Shown: positions 1 through 5,332, counted from the first letter of the stretch. The stretch: 7,775 nucleotides of DNA from Acidobacteriota bacterium (GCA_013140955.1 JABFRY010000518.1:1-7775), one strand, 5' to 3'. Made by a program: numbers and translations. The notes: a model not told the origin generated them from the sequence alone.

Positions 1-179
1 CGGCGTGGTCTTGGCGTTACCATGCACTCTCATTCGGGAGCACCTCCGGACACGATGGGTTGGCTTGGTAACCCCCATTGTTTCCAGAGACTCCCGAATG
101 AACAACGTGTGTAGCATTCACAGCTAGGCACGCGGACGGGCACCGGCGAGCCTCGAGCCGGCAGGCCGCGGCACGCCGC
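1..179. other. Intergenic region with inverted repeats, no supported gene
   Basis: No convincing gene is seen here. The first 120 bases are visibly less GC-rich than the rest of the window. They contain an 11-bp perfect inverted repeat (30-40 and 91-101, TCATTCGGGAG / CTCCCGAATGA), a 7-bp pair (16-22 and 66-72) and a small nested stem (57-61 and 70-74). No T-tract follows on either strand, so this is not a standard intrinsic terminator, although it lies about 80 nt downstream of the decarboxylase stop. A plus-strand frame open from the left edge to a TAG at 112-114 has random-looking third positions and is not called. Confidence 0.5.
30..101. repeat. 11-bp perfect inverted repeat, 50-nt spacer
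   Basis: The arms are TCATTCGGGAG at 30-40 and CTCCCGAATGA at 91-101. The 50-nt spacer can itself form a short stem (GGGTT 57-61 with AACCC 70-74). The arms are too far apart for a simple terminator. They could be the base of a structured RNA, a protein-binding palindrome or the remnant of a small mobile repeat. The symmetry is seen directly; the role is unknown. Confidence 0.6.
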
Positions 180-1598
180 TCACGCGGACGCGAGCAAGCG
201 GGTGGTTTCCCGTGTGAGGAGTTCCCAGGCGCGGGCCACGTGCTCGAGCCGCGTCTGGAAGTTGCCGACGGCAAGGCGCAGTGTCACGACCCCCCGCAGG
301 CGCGACGACGACAGGAAGACCTCGCCGGTCGCGTTCACGCGATCGAGCAGGCGCTCGTTGAGACGGTCGAGCCCCTCCGCGTCGCCTTGGAGGCTGGCCG
401 GGCAGGCCCGGAAGCACACGACGCTGAACGGGACCGGCGCCAGCCGTTCGAACCCGGCGTCTGCATCGACCCAGTCGGCGAAGAGGCGGGCCAGCCGCAT
501 GTGCTCGCGCAGCATCTCCCGGATGCCCGCGGCCCCGTAGGAGCGCAGCACCATCCACAGCTTCAGGGCGCGGAACCGCCGACCGAGCTGGATGCCCGTG
601 TCCATCAGGTTCTTCACGTCGCCGTCGGTCGTCCGCAGGTAGTCGGGCACGACGGAAAACGCCTCGCGCACCACGTCCATGCGCCTGCACAGCAGGACGC
701 TAAGGTCGAAGGGTGTGAGGAGCCACTTGTGCGGGTTGGTCACGACCGAGTCGGCGAGGTCCCAGCCGTCGAATGCCGCCGCCCGCTCCGGAAGCATGGC
801 GGCGGGGCCGGCATAGGCGGCATCGACGTGCAGCCAGAGCCCTTCGCGCCGGCAGATGTCCGCGATGGCCGCGACCGGGTCGCTGCTGGTCGTCACGGTC
901 GTGCCGATCGTGGCCACGACGGCCACGGGCACGTGGCCGGCCGCCCGGTCCTCGGCAATGGCCGCCGCCAGCCGATCGGGCTGCATGGCGAACGCCGCGT
1001 CCACCGCGATACGGCGGACGCCTTCCAGCCCGAAACCGAGCAGCGCCACGCCCTTGTCCACCGACGAGTGCGCCTGCTCGGAGCAGTACACGCGCCCGGT
1101 TCCGGAGTGTCCGTGCGTGCGCACGCCGGGCATCGCCGCCTGGCGTGCCGCGGCGAGCGCGTGCAGCGTGGAGACGGAGGCCGTGTCGTAGATCACGCCC
1201 TCGAACGTCGCCGGCAGGCCGAGCAGACGTCGCAACCATCCCGTGGCCACCGCCTCGAGCTCGGTGGCAGCCGGTGAGGTGCGCCACAGCATGGCCTGCT
1301 GGTTGAGGGCCGTGGCCAGCAGTTCGGCCAGCACACCCGGCGGGCTCGCGCTGGTGGCGAAATAGGCGAAGAACCCGGGGTGATTCCAGTGGGTGAGGGC
1401 GGGGACGAGGACGCGGTCGACGTCGGCCATGATGGCCTCGAACGACTCGGGCTCTTCCGGAGCCGCATCCGGAAGCGCCGCTTCGACTGCCCCCGGCGCG
1501 ACACGGGCCAGGACCGGGGGACGCGGGCTGGCCGACAGGTAGTCGGCCACCCAGTCCACGAGGGCGTGTCCGTGTCGCCGGAACTCGGACGGGTCCAT
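180..1598 (-). CDS. PLP-dependent group II decarboxylase (aromatic-L-amino-acid decarboxylase-like)
   Basis: A 472-residue cytosolic enzyme of the pyridoxal-phosphate decarboxylase family that includes DOPA, tryptophan and tyrosine decarboxylases, which convert an aromatic amino acid to an amine plus CO2. Visible landmarks are the N-terminal helix typical of the family (EFRRHGHALVDWVADYL), substrate-side motif THWNHPGFFAYF near 69-80, SPAATELE near 108, the PLP-stacking His177 in QAHSSVD, Asp259 in HVDAAYAG (pyridine nitrogen) and Lys291 in NPHKWLL (Schiff base). The flexible catalytic loop before LGRRFRALKLW has Leu331 where the animal enzyme has its catalytic Tyr, so decarboxylation is not certain. 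The length is normal for the family. The ATG start lies 13 nt after the stop of the upstream gene and lacks a clear Shine-Dalgarno, suggesting translational coupling. The substrate cannot be read from sequence; an aldehyde-forming or other activity remains possible. Confidence 0.9.
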   Translation of the reverse strand: MDPSEFRRHGHALVDWVADYLSASPRPPVLARVAPGAVEAALPDAAPEEPESFEAIMADVDRVLVPALTHWNHPGFFAYFATSASPPGVLAELLATALNQQAMLWRTSPAATELEAVATGWLRRLLGLPATFEGVIYDTASVSTLHALAAARQAAMPGVRTHGHSGTGRVYCSEQAHSSVDKGVALLGFGLEGVRRIAVDAAFAMQPDRLAAAIAEDRAAGHVPVAVVATIGTTVTTSSDPVAAIADICRREGLWLHVDAAYAGPAAMLPERAAAFDGWDLADSVVTNPHKWLLTPFDLSVLLCRRMDVVREAFSVVPDYLRTTDGDVKNLMDTGIQLGRRFRALKLWMVLRSYGAAGIREMLREHMRLARLFADWVDADAGFERLAPVPFSVVCFRACPASLQGDAEGLDRLNERLLDRVNATGEVFLSSSRLRGVVTLRLAVGNFQTRLEHVARAWELLTRETTRLLASA

Positions 1599-1611
1599 GG
1601 CCGGACCGCGC

Positions 1612-2139
1612 TTACCGGTGTGCGTTGATGTAGGTGACGGCGAACTCGTCGAGCCGTGCGCTGGCCAGCCCGATGGCCTGGGCCTCGGTCCGCGCGCGTT
1701 CGATCGCCCAGCCGTCCTGCAGCACGCGCTTGATCATCCAGAGCGCGCCGACCCGGTTGGCCGAGGCGCAGTGGACGTAGACGGGCTGATTGGCGGGCGC
1801 GGAGACGGCGGCCAGGAAGGCATCGGCGACCGCAGGGTCGGGGGACCCGCCGTTGAAGGGCAGATGGATGTAGGTGAGCCCCGCCGCCTCGGCGGCGGCC
1901 TTGCCGGCTTCGACGTCGGCGCCGGGCTCGCTGGCCTGCCGCAGGTTGATCACCGCGGCGAACCCTTCGCGCTTCAACCCGGCCATGGCCTCGGGCGCCG
2001 TGGCACCTCCGCATCCCACCGTGGCATCGACGCGCGAGAAATTGTTGATGCCGGCCATCTCCTGCTTGGTCACCTGTGCGGTGGCCGTGACTCCGGCCAG
2101 CAGGGCCAGGGCAGCGACCGCGATCCAACGTGTGCGCAT
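1612..2139 (-). CDS. Secreted phosphatase-like protein (beta-lactamase hydrolase-like / DUF442 type)
   Basis: A 175-residue protein with a signal peptide (MRTRWIAVAALALLAGVTATA, predicted cut after about residue 21), so probably periplasmic. The mature part resembles the small dual-specificity-phosphatase fold of the beta-lactamase-hydrolase-like group: INNFSRVD near 31-38, a beta-strand AAVINLR at 61-67, YIHLPF near 90-95 and the signature VHCASANR at 122-129, with Cys124 and Arg129. The cysteine-to-arginine spacing is CX4R, as recalled for the DUF442 group, rather than the CX5R of classical tyrosine phosphatases. Asp101 is a candidate general acid. The ATG at 2139 is chosen because GGAGG lies 8 nt upstream and a signal peptide follows at once; an open frame extends upstream to 2262 but has no such support. 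It probably forms an operon with the decarboxylase 13 nt downstream. The biochemical function is unknown: phosphatase, sulfur-transfer and structural roles are all possible. Confidence 0.8.
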   Translation of the reverse strand: MRTRWIAVAALALLAGVTATAQVTKQEMAGINNFSRVDATVGCGGATAPEAMAGLKREGFAAVINLRQASEPGADVEAGKAAAEAAGLTYIHLPFNGGSPDPAVADAFLAAVSAPANQPVYVHCASANRVGALWMIKRVLQDGWAIERARTEAQAIGLASARLDEFAVTYINAHR

Positions 2140-2147
2140 GGGGTGTT

Positions 2148-2152
2148 CCTCC
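2148..2152 (-). promoter_or_regulatory. Shine-Dalgarno GGAGG of the phosphatase-like gene
   Basis: GGAGG on the minus strand, 8 nt before the ATG at 2139. This fixes the start there rather than at the upstream in-frame codon at 2262. Confidence 0.8.
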
Positions 2153-2158
2153 GCGTGC

Positions 2159-2164
2159 ATCTTA
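2159..2164 (-). promoter_or_regulatory. Possible -10 element TAAGAT before the phosphatase-like gene
   Basis: TAAGAT on the minus strand matches TATAAT at 4 of 6 positions and lies 19 nt before the ATG. Transcription would then start near the Shine-Dalgarno. No convincing -35 hexamer is seen. The surrounding word GTAAGATG recurs upstream of the BMC shell gene, which is the main reason for listing it. Confidence 0.35.
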
Positions 2165-2220
2165 CCCGGCCGCGGGACCCTCTGGCATCCGAAGCCCGCG
2201 AGAGGCCGGCGCTGTACGCA

Positions 2221-2247
2221 GGAACCGGGCCCCGAGGGCTCGGTTCC
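2221..2247. terminator. Strong GC-rich hairpin after the glycine-zipper gene, possible terminator
   Basis: The arms GGAACCGGGCC (2221-2231) and GGCTCGGTTCC (2237-2247) pair over 11 positions around a 5-nt loop. In plus-strand RNA one pair is G-U; in minus-strand RNA it is a C-A mismatch. The hairpin sits 57 nt beyond the stop of the leftward glycine-zipper gene and upstream of the next leftward gene, a natural place for a terminator or attenuator. No U-tract follows in either direction, so termination is an inference. Confidence 0.4.
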
Positions 2248-2303
2248 CGACGTACCCGGCACGTCTCTCAGACGGCGGAGCCTTCAATAGGGGGAGTGCT
2301 GCG

Positions 2304-3302
2304 TCAGGGCTCCAGCGTCACCGTGACCGGGCTCAGCACCCGGATGGTGAGGGGCGTGCCCGCCGTGATCGCCACCGCACTGCGCTGCCCGGCCATCGCG
2401 GCGGCCGTTCCGGCGCCCGCGCCGGCGGTTCCTCCGATGACCGCACCCTTGGCCCCGCCGAGCAGGCCACCGATGATGGCCCCGCCGATGGCGCCGCCGC
2501 CGATCTTGGCAGCGCTCTCGCGGCCCTGCCCGCCGCCCTCGCGGTAGATCGGGTCGGTGTCGAGGGCGATCCGGCTGCCGTCGGCCAACTCGATCTGCGA
2601 GAAGCGGATGGCCAGCCTGGCCCGTTCGCGGATGCGGCCCCCACGCTCCACGAAGGTGACCTCGCCGCGGACCCTCGAGCCGGCTGGGACCACGACACGT
2701 GGGCCGACTCGCAGGTCGCGCGTCACGTGGGCCACGACGCGGTCCTCGACCTCGGCGGTCTCGGTCGACACGGTGGAGTCGAGCTGCACGCCAATGACCG
2801 AGTCCGCGCCGATCACGTACTCCTCGAAGCGGGGTTCATCGCTCCGCGCTGGAGGCTCGTCGGGAACCTCGGCACGAGCGGTCTGGCCGAGGCCCGAATC
2901 GGGGAGGGCTGGTTCCACGGACTCGAGCGCGACGTCTTCGATGATCGGCTCACTCGACTCCCGCTCCGCCACCGATGCGGCTGGAGCGCTGGGCGCGTTC
3001 GCGGCGGAGGGCGCGGGCGCGGGGACCGTTCGGGTGGCACCAGGCGAGCGGCGGACGCCCGCCGTGGCGCGTGGCTGCGTGGCCGGTTGCGGTGAGGGGG
3101 CCGTGGCGGAGGCGTCGATGGGGGCTCCGGCTGACTCCTCGCCAGGCAGCCCCTCCCCGGCTGTGACGCCTGGAGCGTTGAGCGTGACACCGGGGCCGGA
3201 GGCGGCCGCTTCGGGTCCGCGCAGCGCCAGATACGCCGCCCCGGCTCCCGCCGAGACACAGACGGCGGCGAGCACTCCCATCGCTGTCCTGCTGATCTCC
3301 AT
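2304..3302 (-). CDS. Membrane-anchored glycine-zipper envelope protein
   Basis: A 332-residue protein with no assigned biochemical function. The N-terminus has a hydrophobic segment (about residues 7-28, MGVLAAVCVSAGAGAAYLAL) that should act as a signal anchor. Its one cysteine lacks a good lipobox context, so a lipoprotein is unlikely. Residues of about 30-140 are a low-complexity linker rich in Ala, Pro and Ser. After an acidic stretch comes a compact beta-rich domain beginning VIGADSVIGVQLDSTVSTETAEV, with VPAGSRVRGEV and RARLAIRFSQIELADG. A glycine zipper follows (GGGAIGGAIIGGLLGGAKG and repeats), then a closing beta segment with TPLTIRVLSPVTVTLEP. Similar beta-domain plus glycine-zipper proteins are recalled from Acidobacteriota. 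The start at 3302 has GAGGAG 7 nt upstream; an extension to 3605 would run antisense through the oxidase and is rejected. It is transcribed divergently from thiO. Confidence 0.8.
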   Translation of the reverse strand: MEISRTAMGVLAAVCVSAGAGAAYLALRGPEAAASGPGVTLNAPGVTAGEGLPGEESAGAPIDASATAPSPQPATQPRATAGVRRSPGATRTVPAPAPSAANAPSAPAASVAERESSEPIIEDVALESVEPALPDSGLGQTARAEVPDEPPARSDEPRFEEYVIGADSVIGVQLDSTVSTETAEVEDRVVAHVTRDLRVGPRVVVPAGSRVRGEVTFVERGGRIRERARLAIRFSQIELADGSRIALDTDPIYREGGGQGRESAAKIGGGAIGGAIIGGLLGGAKGAVIGGTAGAGAGTAAAMAGQRSAVAITAGTPLTIRVLSPVTVTLEP

Positions 3303-3309
3303 ATCCGTT

Positions 3310-3315
3310 CTCCTC
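3310..3315 (-). promoter_or_regulatory. Shine-Dalgarno GAGGAG of the glycine-zipper gene
   Basis: GAGGAG on the minus strand, 7 nt before the ATG at 3302. It selects this start over the much longer open frame that continues upstream. Confidence 0.75.
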
Positions 3316-3404
3316 GGCGGTCCGCTCGAGCAAGGGTCGTGCCTGCGAAGTATGCACGCAACGGGTGCAATCGGCACCTCTCGCCGCGGTCGGTGCCGTC
3401 GCGG

Positions 3405-3455
3405 CTGTCGCATCGTGGAGACAGCGGCCTGTCCGGGTCGATTTCGCTGTCCGGG
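3405..3455 (+). repeat. CTGTC repeats upstream of thiO, possible operator
   Basis: CTGTC occurs at 3405-3409, 3429-3433 and 3447-3451. The last two are part of a 9-bp direct repeat CTGTCCGGG (3429-3437 and 3447-3455, 18-bp period). An inverted GACAG at 3420-3424 forms GACAG-N4-CTGTC with the second copy. The cluster ends 3 nt before the proposed -10 box, a place where a bound regulator would affect transcription. The repeats are seen; operator function is inferred. Confidence 0.35.
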
Positions 3456-3458
3456 CAC

Positions 3459-3464
3459 TACAAT
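3459..3464 (+). promoter_or_regulatory. -10 box TACAAT, likely leaderless thiO promoter
   Basis: TACAAT matches the sigma-70 -10 consensus at 5 of 6 positions. Exactly 7 nt separate it from the GTG start at 3472, so transcription would begin at or beside the start codon. No Shine-Dalgarno is present. The -35 region is weak (best TCGATT at 3438-3443). This arrangement fits a leaderless mRNA. Confidence 0.5.
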
Positions 3465-3471
3465 CGATGCC

Positions 3472-4584
3472 GTGCACGTCACGATCGTGGGTGCCGGCGT
3501 CGTCGGCCTGGCCCTTGCGCACGAACTGACACTGCGGGGTACAGCCGTCCGGCTGGTGGACATGCGGGGCCGGGGCCTGGGCGCGACCCAGGCGTCGGCC
3601 GGCATGCTCGCGCCCTACATCGAAGGGCAGCACCCGGACCTGCTGGACCTGGGCGTGCGCGGAATCGGGCGTTATGACGAATTCATCGCCCGGCTCCGGA
3701 CGGTCACGCCCGCGCCGGTGGAGTATCGCCGGTGCGGCACCCTGCAGGTGGCCACCGATGCGGCCGAGTTCGCGGTGCTCGACGCCCTGGCACGCCGGTT
3801 TGCGGGCGAACGCGTGCCCCATAGCCTCCTGGGCGCGTCCGAGGTGCGTCGGGCCGACCCGTCCCTGTCGCACGAGGTGTGCGGGGCGCTCCTGTTGCCT
3901 CAGCACGGCTACGTCAGCGTCCCGGACCTCGTGGCGGCGCTGGCAGCGGCGGTCGAGATGCGTGGGGGCGTGGTCGTCAGGGACACCGTGCTGGCGCTCG
4001 AGCCGACCGGCGCCGGTGTGCGCGTGGTGACGACCGACAGCCGCTGGGTCAGCGATGCCGCGGTGGTCGCCACGGGCAGCTGGTCCGGCGCGCCGCTCGG
4101 GCCGGTGCCCGGTGTGCCAGTTCGACCGATACGCGGCCAGCTCCTCCACCTGCGCGCGACTCCCGACCTGCTTCGACACGTGACGTGGGGTAACGGCTGC
4201 TACCTGGTGCCATGGGCCGACGGGTCGCTCCTGCTCGGTGCCACGGTGGAAGACGTCGGGTTCGACGAGCGGGCGACGGTCGCCGGCGTGCGGATGCTGC
4301 TGGAGCGCGGGCAGGCCATCCTGCCGGCCCTGGACGGTGCCGAACTCGCGGCGGTCCGCGTGGGGCTTCGGCCGGCGACACCAGATGAATTGCCCATCGT
4401 GGGCCCCGTGCCCGGCCTGCCGGGTGTATTCCGTGCGACGGGGCACTATCGCAGTGGCGTGCTGCTGGCGCCGCTCACGGCCCACGTGCTCGCCACGCTC
4501 ATGTGCGACGGTCATGGCAGCGTGCACGACGACGGCCTCGCCCTCATGGCGGGCAGCCGCTTCCCCGCGGTTCAGAAGCCGTGA
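3472..4584 (+). CDS. thiO: FAD-dependent glycine oxidase ThiO
   Basis: A 370-residue cytosolic flavoenzyme of the D-amino-acid oxidase superfamily. ThiO oxidises glycine with O2 to iminoacetate/glyoxylate, ammonia and H2O2; in aerobic thiamine synthesis the imine feeds ThiG for the thiazole ring. Evidence: the FAD Rossmann motif GAGVVG (7-12) followed by the acidic end of strand two (LVD, 28-30); GATQASAGMLAP (37-48), the conserved flavin-side segment; RPIRGQLLHLR (218-228); YLVPW (244-248); and the C-terminal signature GLRPATPDELPIVGP with Arg300, equivalent to the carboxylate-binding Arg of the Bacillus enzyme, then ATGHYRSGVLLAPLTA (322-337). The length is normal. The GTG start is the only one that begins right before the Rossmann strand. 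No thiamine gene is adjacent here; the next gene is a MerR-type regulator sharing 4 nt. A related small D-amino-acid oxidase is the main alternative. Confidence 0.88.
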   Translation: MHVTIVGAGVVGLALAHELTLRGTAVRLVDMRGRGLGATQASAGMLAPYIEGQHPDLLDLGVRGIGRYDEFIARLRTVTPAPVEYRRCGTLQVATDAAEFAVLDALARRFAGERVPHSLLGASEVRRADPSLSHEVCGALLLPQHGYVSVPDLVAALAAAVEMRGGVVVRDTVLALEPTGAGVRVVTTDSRWVSDAAVVATGSWSGAPLGPVPGVPVRPIRGQLLHLRATPDLLRHVTWGNGCYLVPWADGSLLLGATVEDVGFDERATVAGVRMLLERGQAILPALDGAELAAVRVGLRPATPDELPIVGPVPGLPGVFRATGHYRSGVLLAPLTAHVLATLMCDGHGSVHDDGLALMAGSRFPAVQKP

Positions 4585-5072
4585 AACTGAAGCGCTACTA
4601 CTCGTCGCGGGAGGTCGCGAGCCTGACCGGACTCACCGCGAGACAGCTGCAGTGGTGGGACGCCAAGCGGCTCTTCGCGTCGGCCATCAGCTCGCAGCGT
4701 ACGAGCGCCGGGGGATTCACCGAGCGCCGCTACACGCCGCTCGACGTGCTGGAACTGCAGGTGCTGGCCGATCTGCGGCGCAAGGGTTTCACCATCCCTC
4801 GCATCCGCCGCCTGCTGTCGTCCCTGCGCGACGTGTTCGGCGTGCGGCTCTACGAAGCGATCGGCGAGGGCGGGGCGCTCACCGTGCTGATCGGAGGCGA
4901 CCGCATCTATGCCCGCACCGACGACGGCCGGCTCTACGATCTCGAGGAGCCCACGCAGCCCCTGCTGATGGAGGACGGGCCCGCCCTGCGGCCGCTCGAG
5001 GCGCGCGAAAAGCGCCGGCGGGTCAGCGGATCGGAAAGATTGTCTCGAGGTCGTCGGCAGGCCGGGCGATGA
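4581..5072 (+). CDS. MerR-type transcriptional regulator
   Basis: A 163-residue predicted DNA-binding protein. Residues of about 6-31 form the MerR-like helix-turn-helix (YYSSREVASLTGLTARQLQ, then WWDAKRLF in place of the usual RYYE..GLI). The wing and second helix pair follow (GGFTERRYTPLDVLELQVL, then RRKGFTIPRIRRLL up to 79). A short C-terminal region (about 82-135) has a small beta-like unit, LTVLIGGDRIYARTDDGRLY, that may sense a ligand or mediate dimerisation. There are no cysteines, so metal sensing like MerR itself is unlikely. The GTG start overlaps the thiO stop as GTGA, indicating translational coupling and co-transcription. The basic tail (KRRRVSG...RGRRQAGR) is encoded where the gene overlaps the oppositely oriented BMC shell gene by 50 nt. 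It may regulate its operon or the shell gene; that is an inference from position only. Confidence 0.82.
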   Translation: MKLKRYYSSREVASLTGLTARQLQWWDAKRLFASAISSQRTSAGGFTERRYTPLDVLELQVLADLRRKGFTIPRIRRLLSSLRDVFGVRLYEAIGEGGALTVLIGGDRIYARTDDGRLYDLEEPTQPLLMEDGPALRPLEAREKRRRVSGSERLSRGRRQAGR

Positions 5073-5325
5073 CGTGCACCCCGACCAGTTCCCCGACGCG
5101 TCGTGCGGCTGCCGCCCCGGCATCGGTGGCGGCCTTGACCGATCCCACGTCGCCCCTGATGAGGGCGGTGACCAGGCCGGCGTCCACCTTCTGCCAGCTG
5201 ACGAGTTCCACGTTGGCGGTCTTCAGCATCGCGTCGGCGGCCTCGATCATGCCGATGAGGCCGCGCGTCTCGATCATGCCGAGCGCGTCGCCGACGTGGC
5301 GGTCTGACGGGCGGGTGTCACTCAC
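5023..5325 (-). CDS. Bacterial microcompartment hexameric shell protein (BMC-H; PduA/EutM/CcmK family)
   Basis: A 100-residue single-BMC-domain protein. These form flat hexamers that tile the facets of proteinaceous organelles, with a central pore for metabolites. Evidence: the family opening ALGMIETRGLIGMIEAADAM (14-33), the edge lysine Lys35 in LKTANV used for hexamer-hexamer contacts, LIRGDVGSVKAATDAG (55-70), AARRVGELVGVHVIARP (73-89) with Arg88 at the conserved edge position, and the closing DDLETIFP. The pore loop is KVDAG (46-50), where characterised members have KIGSG or similar. About 12 hydrophilic residues precede the domain. The GTG start has AAGGA 7 nt upstream. The gene is single: the next gene upstream points away, and downstream it collides with the MerR-type gene. 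No other shell gene, signature enzyme or aldehyde dehydrogenase is in the window. Confidence 0.95.
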   Translation of the reverse strand: MSDTRPSDRHVGDALGMIETRGLIGMIEAADAMLKTANVELVSWQKVDAGLVTALIRGDVGSVKAATDAGAAAARRVGELVGVHVIARPADDLETIFPIR

Positions 5326-5332
5326 GGACGTG

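Noticed and set aside
30..101. Intrinsic terminator, tRNA or integron attC site in the left-edge inverted repeats
   Set aside because: There is no T-tract, no T-loop consensus and no proper GTTRRRY/RYYYAAC core pair, and the stem arms are 50 nt apart.
1..114. Plus-strand frame open from the left edge to TAG at 112-114, possibly the tail of an upstream gene
   Set aside because: Third positions show no G/C preference, unlike every gene in the window, and the 37 residues match no family I know. More sequence to the left would decide.
240..1277. Long plus-strand open frame (345 codons) opposite the decarboxylase
   Set aside because: It is an antisense shadow typical of GC-rich coding sequence; it has no recognisable motif, and the minus strand has complete family signatures.
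1193..2128. 311-codon minus-strand frame across the decarboxylase and phosphatase-like genes
   Set aside because: Shifted frame, arginine-rich low-complexity translation, overlapping two well-supported genes on the same strand.
2557..3471. N-terminal extension of the ThiO frame back to 2557
   Set aside because: The upstream part is antisense to the glycine-zipper gene and has no family similarity. The FAD-binding strand begins right after the GTG at 3472.
3303..3605. N-terminal extension of the glycine-zipper gene to 3605
   Set aside because: It would run antisense through the start of thiO and displace the signal anchor from the N-terminus. The ATG at 3302 has a good Shine-Dalgarno.
3472..5325. 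ThiO as cargo enzyme of the microcompartment
   Set aside because: No extra amphipathic encapsulation helix is visible at either end of ThiO, which has the normal family length. Proximity alone does not support it.
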